Below, piece by piece: positions 32,827 through 46,600 of a stretch of DNA of 64,000 bases. The position numbers and the translations under genes are program-made. Under the pieces are notes generated by a model that saw nothing but the letters and a program-made list of their open reading frames with translations, did no database searches and was not told the origin of the DNA. Source of the stretch: Chaunax sp. Z400 (lineage: Eukaryota; Chordata; Actinopteri; Lophiiformes; Chaunacidae); the NCBI GenBank assembly GCA_037577475.1, contig CM075197.1:27294650-27358649 (forward strand). Reading direction: 5' to 3'. Numbering within the stretch: position 1 is the first letter of the stretch; each line of letters starts with the position of its first letter.

Positions 32827-35070
32827 AAGTGACAACGTCCTTACTGTCCATCCAGCCTGGACGTCCCAAACGTTTTACGGTACCGTGTCACACGGAGCGT
32901 TGTCACTGGGAGCTGCAGTGGTTTAACGGATGGATGCGTTGCTGTGGACTTCTGGGGTTTCTGCTGAACAGTCAGTTCAGGTTACCAGCAGGGTTTCCTT
33001 CTGACCCTCACACTCAGCTCCAAGCTCTTTTGTTTGCTCTAAAAGGTGTGTGAAGACTGAACATAATGTGAAATTTAGAAAAGATGATTCACCCACAAGG
33101 TGAACATGTTGAAGTTAATTTCCCACACTGTGCCGCAGCAGAGGATGATCATTTATCTCATCATCTCAAGTTTTTTTTTTACCTCTGAGATTTGATATTT
33201 ACACTTAAACGCATCTCTGTTGGTCAGAAGTGGGCCTTGGTTCAGTTTCCCCTTTCATTATCTGTCCTTCATCCACCTGTGCTTAACAGAGGCACAGAGA
33301 GGAAACCATACCGGATTCATGACGTCACCTAAACCAGCCCTTTCCTAACAGTCTGTGAGAGTTTAAACCAACAGTACAAAGTATTTATGGGGAATTAATG
33401 ATAATAATAACATAACTGTACTGAGCCTTATCACCACTATGGTTGGAGATAAGCATAATTCAGACCTGTCCATGGCTCCAATGACAATAATGCAGTTTAT
33501 TTTTATATCTCTCCAAACAAACTAACGTACAATAAAAGCTGCATCTTACCGTTTTTTTTTTTACCACATTTGCACGGTTGAGAAACTGTGTGCTTCTGCC
33601 ATCCTTCCAACAAACAAATCAAATTACACCGGTGCATTCAATGACCTCTGATTACCTCAGAACTTTGACGGCCTTCTACTCCCCCTAGTGGTGGGAGGTC
33701 CATACAAACAAAAGAGAGAAGTGGCTCTCATAGCGACAGGTGACGGTGCTGTTTCTTCTTCTTTACCTTTGGATAAGGCAGACTAGATGTTATTAATGAT
33801 CCTTTATTTTTTTTGTTTAGTTTATTATGAGCTGATATTCGTCAGTTTCTTATTTTAGTCCTGATCTTTGAACAGTTTCATTTTAATCAACACCAGCTTA
33901 TTTTTTAAACAAATTAATTTACAGAGACGGTCGAGTCCTGTTGGGTACCAGCACCGTAATGGTACCAACCCCTAATTTCAGTCAGTCTCAAATGGATCTT
34001 TGGTACCAATGTACTCTTTTTTAAAAATGTATATTTGATTCATCCAAGAAACATGAAGTGACTCCATATTAAGTTGTTTTGACATCGATCTGAAGCGTTT
34101 CACAGTTAAACTAAAGTGAAGGGGGGACACTGCGTTTGAACACACCTTCAGGGATGTTGGAGGGTTGAAGCCTGAGGACTCGTCTCCACCTGAGGGTTCC
34201 TGTCTTTAAATGTCTCTTTATTAAACCACATTCATGCTCTGCTTTTATATAATGTGTTCCTGTTCCTGCAGTTTGTCCAATCAGAGGTTGGCAAGGTGGC
34301 GAGAGAATAATCTGTTAATGATGAATCTGTATCTGTGATGTTTTAGATTAATTGGTTTACTATCATCTCCCATCATTAGCTGAAGGTGTTTATCTCCCAG
34401 TTTTAAAATGTTGTTGTTGTTTTACTTTGTATTTTAGCCTGATTGATATCAGGAAGCTTCTTCAGGCCAAAACGTGAACCTTTTAAACTATAAATATCAA
34501 AATCTTCATGGGAAAAATGAAACGTACAGATTAAATAGATACTAATGATCCCACAAACGTTAGACTTCTAACCTTTATTTTTAGGGCCTCCAAGACCAGG
34601 AAATGATCCGAATGTCCCGCCCAGTACGTCGATGTGATGTGATTGAGTGAAACACTTCTGTCTTCTGATTGGCTGAGGCTCCTTAAAATAAGCGCACGCC
34701 TCTGCAGAGCTCTACTTCTGTCTCTCCAGGAGTGAAATTCGTCTTCTGTTACAGAGGAGACATGAATACTTCAGTGAAGGCTACTCGTGTTTTATGTTAA
34801 AAAGAAAACGTATGTAACAGGTTGACTTGTAGTGTTATCTACTGTAGGGTCACTAACATAGTCTGTAGGCAGGGTTGACTTACAGTTAGCTGCTCAGGGC
34901 AAGTGTAAAACGGCAGACTGCACCTTTAAAAGCTCAAACGTCCAGTTATGAGTTGTTCTTTTTGTTTTTGTTTTTTGATTACTTACATGCTCACCTACAA
35001 AGTGCTACGACCTGCTCTGCTCAGTGTGACTTATGTGTCTGAAAAATCAATAAAACTTGAAATTAAAAAG
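32827..35070 (+). other. nde1: Probable nde1 3' UTR and downstream DNA
   Basis: No further coding exon is recognised after the nde1 stop codon. The clearest polyadenylation signal, AATAAA, is at 35049-35054, followed by an A-rich stretch; if used it gives a 3' UTR of about 2.2 kb. Earlier weaker signals cannot be excluded. Confidence 0.4.
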
Positions 35071-35943
35071 CAAAAAGTCTTGATTTTATTTACTGTTGAA
35101 AGAAACTGAGACGACACGTCTGTAAGGATTTAGTAGCAGTTTAATATTGATCACAAAGCCGACCTGTGAGGTTGGAATCACACTGCCTATAAAACAGCTG
35201 GGTTACAAATATAGTCACACATTCAGGTTTCACACCTACGGAAGGGCATTGAACTCACCAAAGAAAAACAATTAGACCATTTATCTTGGAGAACTTATGA
35301 CTTATTACAAGATCAGGATTTAATTATGAGGTCAGAATCTTGTGAAGTTTAAAAACAATTATGAGAAAAGATGTCTTAATTTTGGGATCTAATTATAAGA
35401 AAATATCCCCAAATTCTTATGTTTTCTAGTGATTAACGTGTTTTTTTGTTGTTTGTTTTTTAATTTAATAAATTAACTCCATCTGATGAAGTGCATAAAA
35501 GGTAGAAATAGTCATTTGAAGGTCATTTAACAACTTCCTGCTGCTGTGAAGACATTTCCAGAATCCTCCAGTAAATATTTAGGAAAAACAGGAAGATTTT
35601 AGAGAAGTTTTTACCAGTTTCTTAAATTCCTAATCCAAACAAAGATGGCAGGCAGGAATGATGTGATGTTGTTGCCCAGTGTTTTATGACATGAATCAAA
35701 ATAAAAGCATTAATCATGATTTATGAACATATTTTTATCTTTATCTCCAATATTTTACATTAATAAAAAAACAGAAAAATGTTTTATCCCATCTGTTTAA
35801 TGAAAACATGGGATTTTTCATGTTTCACAACGATTGTTGGAAAATTCTGGAAAGGCCTTCAGAGCAGACGAAGCTTTTCTTTAACCAACCAGCAGAAACT
35901 TTGCTCTGTGGTCAGAAAGGCAGAATTTTAAATATGGAATTAT

Positions 35944-36350
35944 TAAAAGGAACAGTTCACCACAAAATGAAACATGTTGTCCTCTTAGCTGTTCATTCCT
36001 CTACATTTGGGTTTGCTGTGATGAGTTTTGGAGGTTTGTACTGTAGGGATGTCTTCTTCCAGAGATCATGACCCGGTTCCTGAAGATGATCCACAGACCT
36101 CGTTGTGAGCAGCTAGAGACACTATTTTCTTCTTGGATCTCCACACAGAAGGAAGCTCAGAGACGAGCGGCTCGTACTCATGACAGGGTTGGACGTAAAC
36201 ATTAGCAGCGTTTGTTAGTTTCCAGTAGTTAGCGAGCTGAGAAGATGCGTCTGGTTCCATTATATTAAAGAGAAGGCAGGCGTCCCTACAGCTGGTACGT
36301 CCAGAGCTAACAGCGCTACAGGAAAGAGGAAAACGCTTTTCTGAATGTAA
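35944..36350 (+). repeat. Diverged copy of a teleost dispersed repeat
   Basis: It starts with an aaaggaacagttcacc terminus and contains 'agatcatgacccggttcctg' and 'atccacagacctcgttgtga', phrases I recognise from a repeat abundant across percomorph genomes. The open frames in it are chance. Confidence 0.5.
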
Positions 36351-36813
36351 ACTACCAGGAATATAAATATTTGTAAATATTAGATTTACGTAAATCATGT
36401 TTTATTAACCCACAAACATGTAAAATAATGGTTCCTTCTTTTTCTGTCGCTGGAATCTGATTCTAGATGCTTTTATTGTGGAGAGATCATTTTGTCTCTA
36501 TTTTACTTTGTAAACTTTATTTTAGGAGTTAAAAATCTGTTTGACCTCCTCTGTGCTCGTTATTATTACTATTAATATTTAATAATGAGATTTAGAGAAA
36601 TAAAGTTGAACGATTTGGAATCAATTTAATCGATCTGTTTAAAAGTAGAGAAATATTAATACATTTAATTTTATTTAAACCAGCTGATGGTTGTAACCTC
36701 TGACATCTACATTATATTAATCTGTGGCTGATGGTAAGACTTCCTTAACTGTGATTTGTTTTGTAATCAATTTATTAATTTAATGTATATTCTAAGAAGG
36801 GGAGATAAAACAT

Positions 36814-36926
36814 TAAAGGAGGAGTTCAGCCAAAATGAAAATTCTTCAACCTGCTGATAGAAAGTCGGGTGAAGTTTGTTATATTGTGGTTTTCTTCACT
36901 TATTTGTGTGTGAACTGTTCCTTTAA
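36814..36926. mobile_element. Candidate MITE, about 110 bp
   Basis: The left end aaaggaggagttc and right end gaactgttccttta are imperfect inverted repeats of the same 'aggaacagttc' terminus as the element at 3711-3874. No coding capacity. Confidence 0.4.
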
Positions 36927-37412
36927 CAGAGAAGTTAAAGGTTTGGTTTGTTAACAATGGTTTTAACTCATGTTTTTCACTGCAAATTCATTCATTCAAC
37001 AAACTTAGATGTGGAAACATGACATAATGATCTCTTTTTAAAAGTTATTTACTAGTCTAGCCTACTTATTTTTTTTACATTTCTTGACCGGTAACATTAT
37101 CTTGCTACATGGACAGATAGTTTTACTCGCAATGAGACAAATTCACTGTTTATTTCTTCTGATCAGCATCTTTCAGATTTTAATCTCATGTTTCCAGATC
37201 TATGATTTCCAATCTTGGAAAGTACAGAACAATTTACAGTCTTGTTTTGAGGAAAACTTGACTGATGCTGCCGATACAAACAACAACCCAACACTTAATT
37301 ATCTTCTGAAACTCTGTATAATTAAGACTGAAGCTAAACCAGTGGGAACATTTACCGTACAGCTAAAGGAAACTCTCAGCTTTAAATTAAAGTGTACATC
37401 ATCGTGGTCCCT

Positions 37413-37635
37413 CTACTCCTCGGGGGCGTAGGTGTAGACCTCCCCGTGGGGCTCCAGATGGGGGCTGTAGACACGAGGAGATGGAGAACATGGCTCCTCC
37501 TCCTGTAGATCCATTGAGTTCTCTTTGATGGTGCTCCTCCGGCGGACGCTCCCTCCCAGACCCGAGCTCCTGATGCTGCGGCCGCTGCTGCTTCTGGGAC
37601 TGGGGCTGCTGAGCGCCGCCTCCCCGCCGCCACGC
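37413..37635 (-). other. myh11: Last myosin exon: long atypical tailpiece
   Basis: Encodes 74 residues after the coiled coil: a Ser/Arg-rich start (SSPSPRSSSGRSIRSS), a basic RRRST motif that fits a basophilic-kinase site, an acidic patch (DLQEEE), and a Pro/Tyr-rich end (VYSPHLEPHGEVYTYAPEE). It resembles none of the SM1, SM2, MYH9, MYH10 or MYH14 tails I know. The reading frame is fixed by the upstream split AGG codon. Confidence 0.85.
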
Positions 37636-40600
37636 CTGGGAACACATCAGGAGGAAGAGAAAGAAACGGGAAGGGGAGGGTCACAAGGAGAAGAAGGACA
37701 GGAGGAGAAGAAGCGAGAACTTGTTGCCATGTAGATTTTCTTTTTTAAGATGAAGGCCCTAAAGTCTTGTAGGGGGGGGGGGATTAGGATGGCGATGAGG
37801 AAGGGAAAAGCCCAGAGAGAAAGAGGAGAATATTCCCAGGAAGCTCAGATCAGTAGTGTCTGAGGACAGGTGTGAAACGGGAGAAGAGGAAGAGGAGATA
37901 TAAAATCACAACGATCTTCACAGCTCTTTTCTCAGACAACAGGAAGAGTCTAACCAAGAATTAGGATGAATGGATTCACTTCCTTTAACGTAGTGAGATA
38001 AAAACCAGACATGTAGCAAAGAAGAAGCCATTAAAATCTGGAGTGGATCCAGATAAAGAGGCAGAGCCAGTAAGATCCTTTTTTTCCCACAGTTTTTTAT
38101 CAATTCCTCTTAAAATACTTGATGGATGTTCATGAAACTGGGTGAAAGAGTCGTTACTGTCCTGAACTAAAGAACCTCTGAATCTGAATTTCTTCACTTC
38201 GTCTAACATTGTGAGAATCCTGACAGCAGCCATTTAACTCAAACCTTTACAGACAGACAGCATGAAACTGTTATCAGAGCGAGACGGAAGAACTCGCCCA
38301 ACGGAACAGGAAGTGAAGGCTCGTTTTCCCTGGAACAAATGTTCTGGATGGATCCAAGTTCTAGATTATCTGTTCTATAAATACAGAATGTAAGTGGTGC
38401 AGAGAAGGAACCCTTTGAGGGGAATGGACCAAACGTTCTAACTAAATATTCAGCTTGTAATGAGAAATAAATAAATAAATATACTCGGTTTGCTGTCAAA
38501 AATAAACTTTTTAGAGCCGCAAAAAGAAGCTGGAAGCAGTGAATGTTTGACCGTAGAGAAGAAACAACTCTTAAAACCAAAATATTAAAATAGTTTTTCT
38601 AATTAATCTTTAATGTTTAGTTATTATTCGTTATTTATGCTCCATCCTCCACCCACAGCTCCACCCGTCTCCCCCGTACCTCAGTTTGCTCCTCAGTGAA
38701 GCCACCTCCCTGCTCAGGCCGTCGTTGGCCTCGCTCGCCTCCTCCAGCTCCCTCTGCAGTTTCCTACGAGCCGCCGCCACGCGCTGAGCCTCCTCCTCCG
38801 CCTCCTCCAGCTGGTGCTTCAGCTGCTTCACCCGCACACTGCTCTTCTCCACCTGCGCAGAGCGGAGGAACGTTAGCAGGCTGATGGTAGCGTCTGTGTT
38901 TAGCTAACAGCATCATGAGTCACCTGGTCTTTGTACTGCTGCGCCTGCTTCCTGTCATCCTCCATCTGGATGGTCAGATCCTTCAGCTTCTTCTCTCTCT
39001 GCCGCAGATTCTTGCCGTTGGCCTGACGCTCTCTTCACAACACAGGAAACATTAAACATGCAAACAAACTAAAATGACAGATTTCTCTTTGCTAACTGTT
39101 GGAAACATTTGTGATGATTAAAGAACACAACTAAATATATAAAAGAAGTAGAAATGCTGTATTCATTTAATGTTTGGACCTGAACTACATTTCCCACCAT
39201 GCACCATTCATTACCTGCTCTCAATCTCCAGCTGCTCTTCAACCTCTCTGAGTTTGGCCTCTAGGGCGGCGATGGAGGACTTGAGTTTGGAGCGGCCCTG
39301 GCCCTCGGTCTCCTGCAGTTTGGCCCTCAGCTCTCGGTTTTGCCTCTCCAGCTGCTGCCTGGATCCCTCCCTGCTCTGGGAGGAGGACCTCTCTGCTGCC
39401 AGATCTGCTCCCAGCTGCTCCACCTGGACAACCCAGTCGGGACGGGACAAGAAGCGTCAAGAAACCAGAACTAGGCCTGCATTTGAACGACACTTCCATG
39501 GACTCAGGTTAGTCCTCGTTTAATCGTTCTAGTTCCTGAACCTCTCCGCTCCACCCTGGACCTACCAGCTGTTGGCTCTTCCTCAGCCGGTCATTGAGAC
39601 TCTCCATGTTGGCCTGCTCTTCCTCCAGCTCCTCCTCTAGCTGGCTGATCTTCGTCTCCAGACGACGCTTTTCATCAGACAGCAGTGATCTGGCGGGACA
39701 GAGGCAGGAGGATAGAGAGATGAAGGTAGAGAAGTGGAGGGGAAGGCGGAGTATGGTAATTAGTAGACACCGTTCCTGCAGCCAATGAGAATCAAGTATT
39801 CATCCAGACCATGGTATAAAATCTGATGACTGTGGACAGGCAGTAATGGGGGCGTTCTATCCAACCATGGGGGTGAAGAGGGAGCTGAGTCTGAAGACAA
39901 AGCTCTAGTTTTACTAGTCAATGTAGGTTCCAACCTTCACCTCTGGTCATGAGCTCTGGGAAGGGACGGAAAAATGAGATTGCGGATACAAGCGGCTGAA
40001 ATTAGCTTCTCTGTTGGGCGACTAATCAAGCCTTAGAGATAGGGTGAGAAGATCGGAGTACAGCATGGCCTGTAAACGCCTTGGGATCCTCCTGGAGGGG
40101 ATCTAAGGGTTGTTGGGGAAAGGGATGCCTGGAATACTCTGGTTGGCCCGCTGCCACCGCGACCTGACCCCAGACAAGCAGAAGAAGATGGGTGGATGGT
40201 GGTGTGGAGCTTTTGAAAAAGTGGCGACCTGAGGGGGAAACTGTTGTTTCTTCTTCTATTCTTGCTCAATCAATCCTTCGATGGTCCTGATCTCACCTTT
40301 AGTACCATCGTTATACCGTTAGTACCATCTGATTTGTGATGGCAGGAAAACTTCTTCTTCTTCTTCTCCTGCTACAGACAGTCCTTAACTTTCCTTCATT
40401 TTGTGTCGCGGGTGAAAGTTCACAAGTTACCGCTTCATGAAATCTCGTGAGAACATGTGGCAAGAAAATAAGATGTCGTCACGGACCGATGACACCTGTT
40501 CTTTGTTCATGATGTAAATATTAACAACATAAGAGACTCACTTTCCAGAGGAGTTACCGGCCAGTTCTTCCGACAGCTCGTCTCGTTCCGTCTCTGCCTG

Positions 40601-43600
40601 CTTACGAGCTCGCTCTGCTGCTGCCAACATCTGGACAGACGGACGGGGAGACAATGAGACGGACAGATGAACAGATGGACGGACAAAAAGATGGAGAGAT
40701 AAAAAGATGGAGGGACGGTCAGAGGAAGTTGACGGTGGTATGAAGAAGGAGGAAACACAAATGAGCGAAATATCAAAGCTAGAATAATGAAGAACTCTGT
40801 AAACTCTCTACACTAGATTTTAGAAAAGCCCTGCAGAGTCTTCGAGAACTAAATATGTCGTTGATCATAAGTGATAACAAGCCGTTTCAACAAGTTTCAA
40901 ACAACTTTATTTATCCCAAAAAGGGCAATTAAGTTTAACAGTCAACCAAGACCAAACAAACATTTACAAACTTGAAGGCACCATGAGACTCACCTCGTGC
41001 AGCTGCACGATGTCGGCCTCCATGGCCTTGGATCTACGTTCAGACTCCCTGGCTGAGTTCAGGATCTCCTTCTGGGCTGCACGCGAGTCCTCCAGCTCCC
41101 TCTGGACCTCCTTCACCTGACCCTGTGAGGAGAGCAGATATGGTTTGATAACGCAGAGTAACAAGAGTAAAGAATTATAATCTAATCCATCAAGACTGTG
41201 TTCTGAATCATAGACTAATACACTGCCCACTAAAGGTGTGTGAGTGTGTCATTACCGGCAGACTGGTAACGCCTTAATACATGATGTCCCGCAAATTTTC
41301 AAAATTTACAACGTTGATATGTCGGCTAAAAATGGTCATAAGTGAATTTAGTGATAAAATACGAAAATTTCAAGAGGTGCTCGAACTGATTGCCTCGCAT
41401 GATGAAGAGATGCAATGCATTCTGGGATGCTTGAATATGTGCAGTAATATTTGCTAATCTAGTTTATATCCGAAGACACAGACACAAAATACACAGTTGA
41501 AACGCAGTAAAGACTGGATGTAACGTCATACTAGTAGTAGTTGTATGTTAGAGTGTGATTCTGAACACAGCTGTTCTACGATGCACATGCGTGTGCTGAC
41601 CTGGATCTTGCGGAGCTGCTTGACCGCCTCGTCACGCCCCCTGCTGGTGGCCTCCAGCTGGTCCTCCATGTCCTTCAGCTCGCCCTCCAGCTTCTTCTTT
41701 CCGCCTGACGCTTGACCTCGCTGCTTTCTCTCCTCCTCAAGCTCCGCCTCCAGCTCACGCACCTGAGGGGAGAGACAGCAGGGAGTCAGTTTGTGCTTTT
41801 TACTCTCATCTCATTAATGTTGGCTTTGAACACATGATTATTTGTGCCTCACCCTCAGAAATATAATACTATTCCCCAGTAGAAGCATTGCTGCACCTCC
41901 TCTAGCATCAGGTCTTATATTGTTACTCCACCTGTTTGAGGAGCTGCTTCCTCTTCTCCTCGCCCATCTCATCGCGGGCGTGCAGCTCTCTCTCATGCTG
42001 AGCCTTCAGAGCCTGACTGTTGACCTCCAGACGTAGCTTTGCGTCTTCTGCAACCTGCAGCTCGTCCTCCAGTTCCTCCATCTGCACCCTCATCTCCTCC
42101 ACGATGGCCTCCAGGCCGCGCTTGGTCTTCTCCAGGTCGTGGACCTGACGGAGGTTGGAAAGATAAGACGAGATCAGAAATCTGTAATAAAACAAAAGGA
42201 TTCCATTAGACGTTTCCTCTTACACTCTTTCCCACGTCATCCTTGGAGCTGATGAGGTCCTCCATCTCAGCTCTGAGGTTCTTCATGGTCTTGTCCGCCT
42301 CCTCCAGAGCGTTATGGTTCTCATCTAGCGCTCTGGCCAGAGCCAAAACCCGCGTCTCCTTCTCCCTCGCGTCCGCCTCAGCTCGATCGCGCTCCTCTGC
42401 GAACTTACAGGACACTGAACGCTCCTCTGCCAGCATCTGACCAAAAACCAAGACAAAGGAGAGGAAATGAACAAAACGTAAAGGAAAAACTACAGCAGTC
42501 TGAGCTCCACCAAACAAATCAAGACCTGATCAAACTTCTTCTGCTTCTTCTCTAGGTTGGAGACAAGCTGCCGCTGGCTGTCCAGGTCCATAAGGACGTC
42601 CTCCAGCTCCTGCTGCAGGCGGCCGCGGGTCTTCTCCAGCTTGTCGTAGGCCGACGCCTTTTCCTCGTACTCGCCGTTAGCCGCCTCCAGGTCGCGCTGC
42701 AGTCGCTTCTTCCCCTCCTCCAGCAGCTCCACCGCCCCCAACGTCTCGTCCAGCTTCTTCTTGTAATCAGACAGCTGACAGGGTGAGACGGTGGGGAAAT
42801 TAAGGTAAAAAATAGATTGAAAGAATCGTTGTATTTTTATTTTATAGTTAGTTATGGACCTTCTCTCATTTTAAGACTTTTTTGTTTCTGACCTGCATGT
42901 TGAGGCTGGACACCTGCCTCTCCACGGCCCGTTTGGCCTCAGTCTCCTCCTCCAGCTGCTCCATCAGGCTGTTCCTGTCCTCCTCCATCTGACGCAGACG
43001 TCCGGACACATTCAACTTCTGACGGGTCTCCTCTGACAGCAACTCCTGGAGGAGAACGATGAGGAGACGGGAAAAGACGAGGTGTCAGTTGATGGCAATG
43101 TCCGTCGGTCCACCACTTTAGTAAAGGCCGAAATATCTCTATAGTAAATTCTGTGGGTTCGGTTCTATTTTGATTGGCTTATTATTATTTTGACTCTCAT
43201 GTTATGTGTATTTTGCTCCGACGCTAGTGAAGCGAAGCCTGAGAGGTTTAATCTGGACTCAGACAGGACAACGACTTTATGAACCGGTCCACGTTGGTGG
43301 CGTCCCTCACCTGAGCATCCTGGAGCTGGGAGGTCAGAGTGGAGACATCTTTACTCAGCTTGATGTTCTTCCCCTCCGCCTCATTCAACAGACTCGTCAC
43401 ACCGTCCATCTCCACCTGGAGGAGAGGAAGGAGATGGAGGAAATGTTAAAGTCTTCACTCTCTTTCCTCACAGTATGGACCAATCAGGATTAACTCGACA
43501 ACTTTCAGTTCAACAATGAGGAATGCTTGTTGGCACTTAATTATTTGTTAATTATTTGTTGATTTTCTGTTGATTATCAGTTGATTTTCTGTTAGTTATC

Positions 43601-46600
43601 TGTTAATTATTGTTAATTATCTGTTAATTATTTGTTGATTTTCTGTTGAGTTTCTGTTGATTTTCATGTTATTATCTGTTTATTATTTGTTTATTATTAT
43701 TACCTGTTAATTATCTGTTAATTGTCTGTTTATTATTTGTTTATTATCTGTTCATTATCTGTCTATAATCTGTTAATTATCTGTTGATTAATTGTTTAAT
43801 TTTTGGAGCAGTTTTCAACGATACTCGAGACATTTGGATAAACAGTATTTGAGGTGCTTCGGTTTTAATGACTCGCCGTCGTCTTGGAGACTCGCTCCCC
43901 TAGCTCGGTCCTCTGTCGCTCGCTCTCGGTGAAGCGCGAGTGCAGATCGTTCAGCTGACCCTCCACCTTCTTCTTCTTGTGCTCCACGTCCTGTTTGGCG
44001 CTGGCGAGGGATCGCAGGTCAGCGCTCAGATCTGCAGACTCCTTCTCCAGAGCCTGCTTGGTTTTCTCCAGACCAGCTCTCACCTGGATGGACAGACAAG
44101 GTGATAAGTGAGCCACAGAGCCACTTTGGTCATTTCCTCTGATTTCTCTGATTCCACATCAGGTTTATCTGATCATTATCTGATAAAAACAGGTTGAATA
44201 ATTCAGAATGCAGCTTTGCAGGAAGTGTCTGGTCTGATGATGTCACTGTAAGGAACACATCCAGACATGGAACAAGTTCTGATTGGCTGATTTATTTCAC
44301 TGTACCCTCTTGGCCTGCTCCAGCTGCTCACTGAGCTCCTCCACCACCTGGCTGTGTTTCTGTCTCAGGTCCTGGATTTGGGCCTCATGACTGCGTCCCT
44401 CCTCCTCCATGGCTTTCTTCAGCAAGACCACCTCCTGCTCACGCTTCGCCCTGCCGGTCACATAAACACAAGACATGACCAGAACACATCCAACAGCAAC
44501 ACAGACTCTAGGTTTGACTAACGAACGTCTGCCTTTACGCAGATGACATTGTTATTTACGTTACACCTCCTCATACAGACCGTAACTCTTGCTGGGCGGC
44601 GGTGGTATCCAGGCTGTCCTCCAGCTCGGTGCGTAAAGCGTTCAGCTCCTCTCCGAGATCCCGCCGAGCTGCCTCCACCTTCCCTCTGGCCGCCTTCTCC
44701 ATCTCCAAGTCCTCCTGCAGCTCTGAGAGCAGAACCTCCAGCTCCCGAACCCGTTTCACCGCCGCCCCACGCTGACTGCTCTCTTCCTCCAAGCTGTGGA
44801 CGTGGACACACTTCCTCATATCTCTGACTTATTTCATGTCAGGAGTTTCATTCTTGTTTGACAGGAAATGTTAAAATACTGAGGTAGTTTATTCCTGGCA
44901 GTGTGGAGAAAACATCTCTCTCATCATATCTACATTTAGAACTATATGCTCATGCATCCTGTAGCGCCACCTGCAGTATAAACTTGTCATTTTTTTACCT
45001 CCACTGCTGAAGATGATTATTCTGTCCAACCTTGTGTCGTATTGGCGGCTGTTATGAACGTCACCTGTTGATGTAGTCCATCTTACCGGGCCTGCGTGAC
45101 CTGGAGCTCGTCTTCCTTGGCGGCTAACTGGGCTCGGAGCCCGGCTAGCTGGGCCTGCAGGTCGGCATACTGCTCCTGGAGCTCACCCAGCTCCGCCTCC
45201 ACCTTCCTCTTGGCCTTCTCCATGTCCTGACGGCCCTTCTCCTCCTTCTTCATACGCACTGCACACACAAAGGCAACAAGACTCTAAAAAGTCCTGAAAG
45301 TTCCAACAACTAATCTCATTTTACAACCCAATACATCAAATGTAGATGAGAAACTTATTTTATTCAGCATCCTAGAAGATAGATTTCCTTTGAGTGTTCA
45401 GCTGTTCTCAGCTCAGTTTTTTAAATCCTTCATCTTATTGGTTATTGAAGACCTGAGCCGTACCCTCCAGCTCAGAGATCATGGACTCGTGTTTGTTCTT
45501 CAGTTTGGTCAGGTTCTTGGACTTCTCCTCCTCCTCCACCAGGTTCGAGCTCATATCAGCCATCCTCTCCTCCAGAAGCTTTCGCTCCTGCAAACACAAG
45601 AGTGTGTGAGAACAGTGTCGGCTAAAACACCACAAAACTACACCTTCACACCTTCTGCAGCTTGTTGTTCTGGTCCTCCATGAGCAGAACGTCCTCTTCC
45701 AGTTTCGTGACCTTTCCCTCCACAGCTACTTTCTCCAGCTGCAGCTTCTGCCGAGCGTCTTCTTCCTCCACCAGGTGGGCCTCCATGAGCTGCAGAAGAA
45801 GAGTGTGTGGTGAAATATGAAGAAGAAGAAGACACAGATGGAAAAAGCATGTAACAATAGGAGTTAGTTCACAATAATCATATACTAAATGAAACTAAAT
45901 AAACAATATACTAATATCTTATTATGAACACTTCATTTTAGAAGATAACAGTTAATAAAATGATGATGTGGAGGTTGTTATTTTAATGGTAAATGTAGTT
46001 TATACTCTATATTTCTTAGTTCTGGGGGACCATGTAGATCTGCTGCCCTCCTGGATGTACCTGTATTATCCTTGTTCTTCTTCCTACCAGGAAATCTGGA
46101 GAGTCTTTACATGCAGGACTTTGAGCTTGAATGAATGATGAATCCATCACTCTGTTTTTCTCAAAAATGGTCAAACTAATTTATCTCCTCCTACATTGTT
46201 TGGCTCATCTGGTACCAAACCTGCTGCTCAGCATCTTCAGACTGTCCTCCACAAACATCCATGAGGTTTTCAGAATGATAGAAAATCTATTTCATCAAAA
46301 TGTTTGACTGTTAACTGATCCTGCAAATTATCTCATTGTAGATCAAGTGTCTCAAATTTCTGAATTTTATCTAAAAATTAAATTAAAAAATTAACTAAAT
46401 TAATTTTTGACACTAATTTGAATTCTCTCCTCACCTAAATTATTGTAGTCAATTCAAAAGAGAGCATCTCTAAACATAGAGTAAGTTGTCTTCCTCTTTC
46501 TTTTTCTTTTCTTCCTCCTTCAACTGATGCAAAATGTATTATTATCATTATCAAAGTTCTAATCATTTAATTGTAAACATTTATCAGTCAAAAATGTCAG

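Larger units (their letters stand above)
35071..37412. other. Convergent intergenic region between nde1 and myh11
   Basis: No gene recognised. It holds two dispersed-repeat copies (35944-36350 and 36814-36926) and presumably the myh11 3' UTR; an AATAAA in minus orientation lies at 37150-37155, about 260 bp below the myosin stop codon. Confidence 0.5.
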
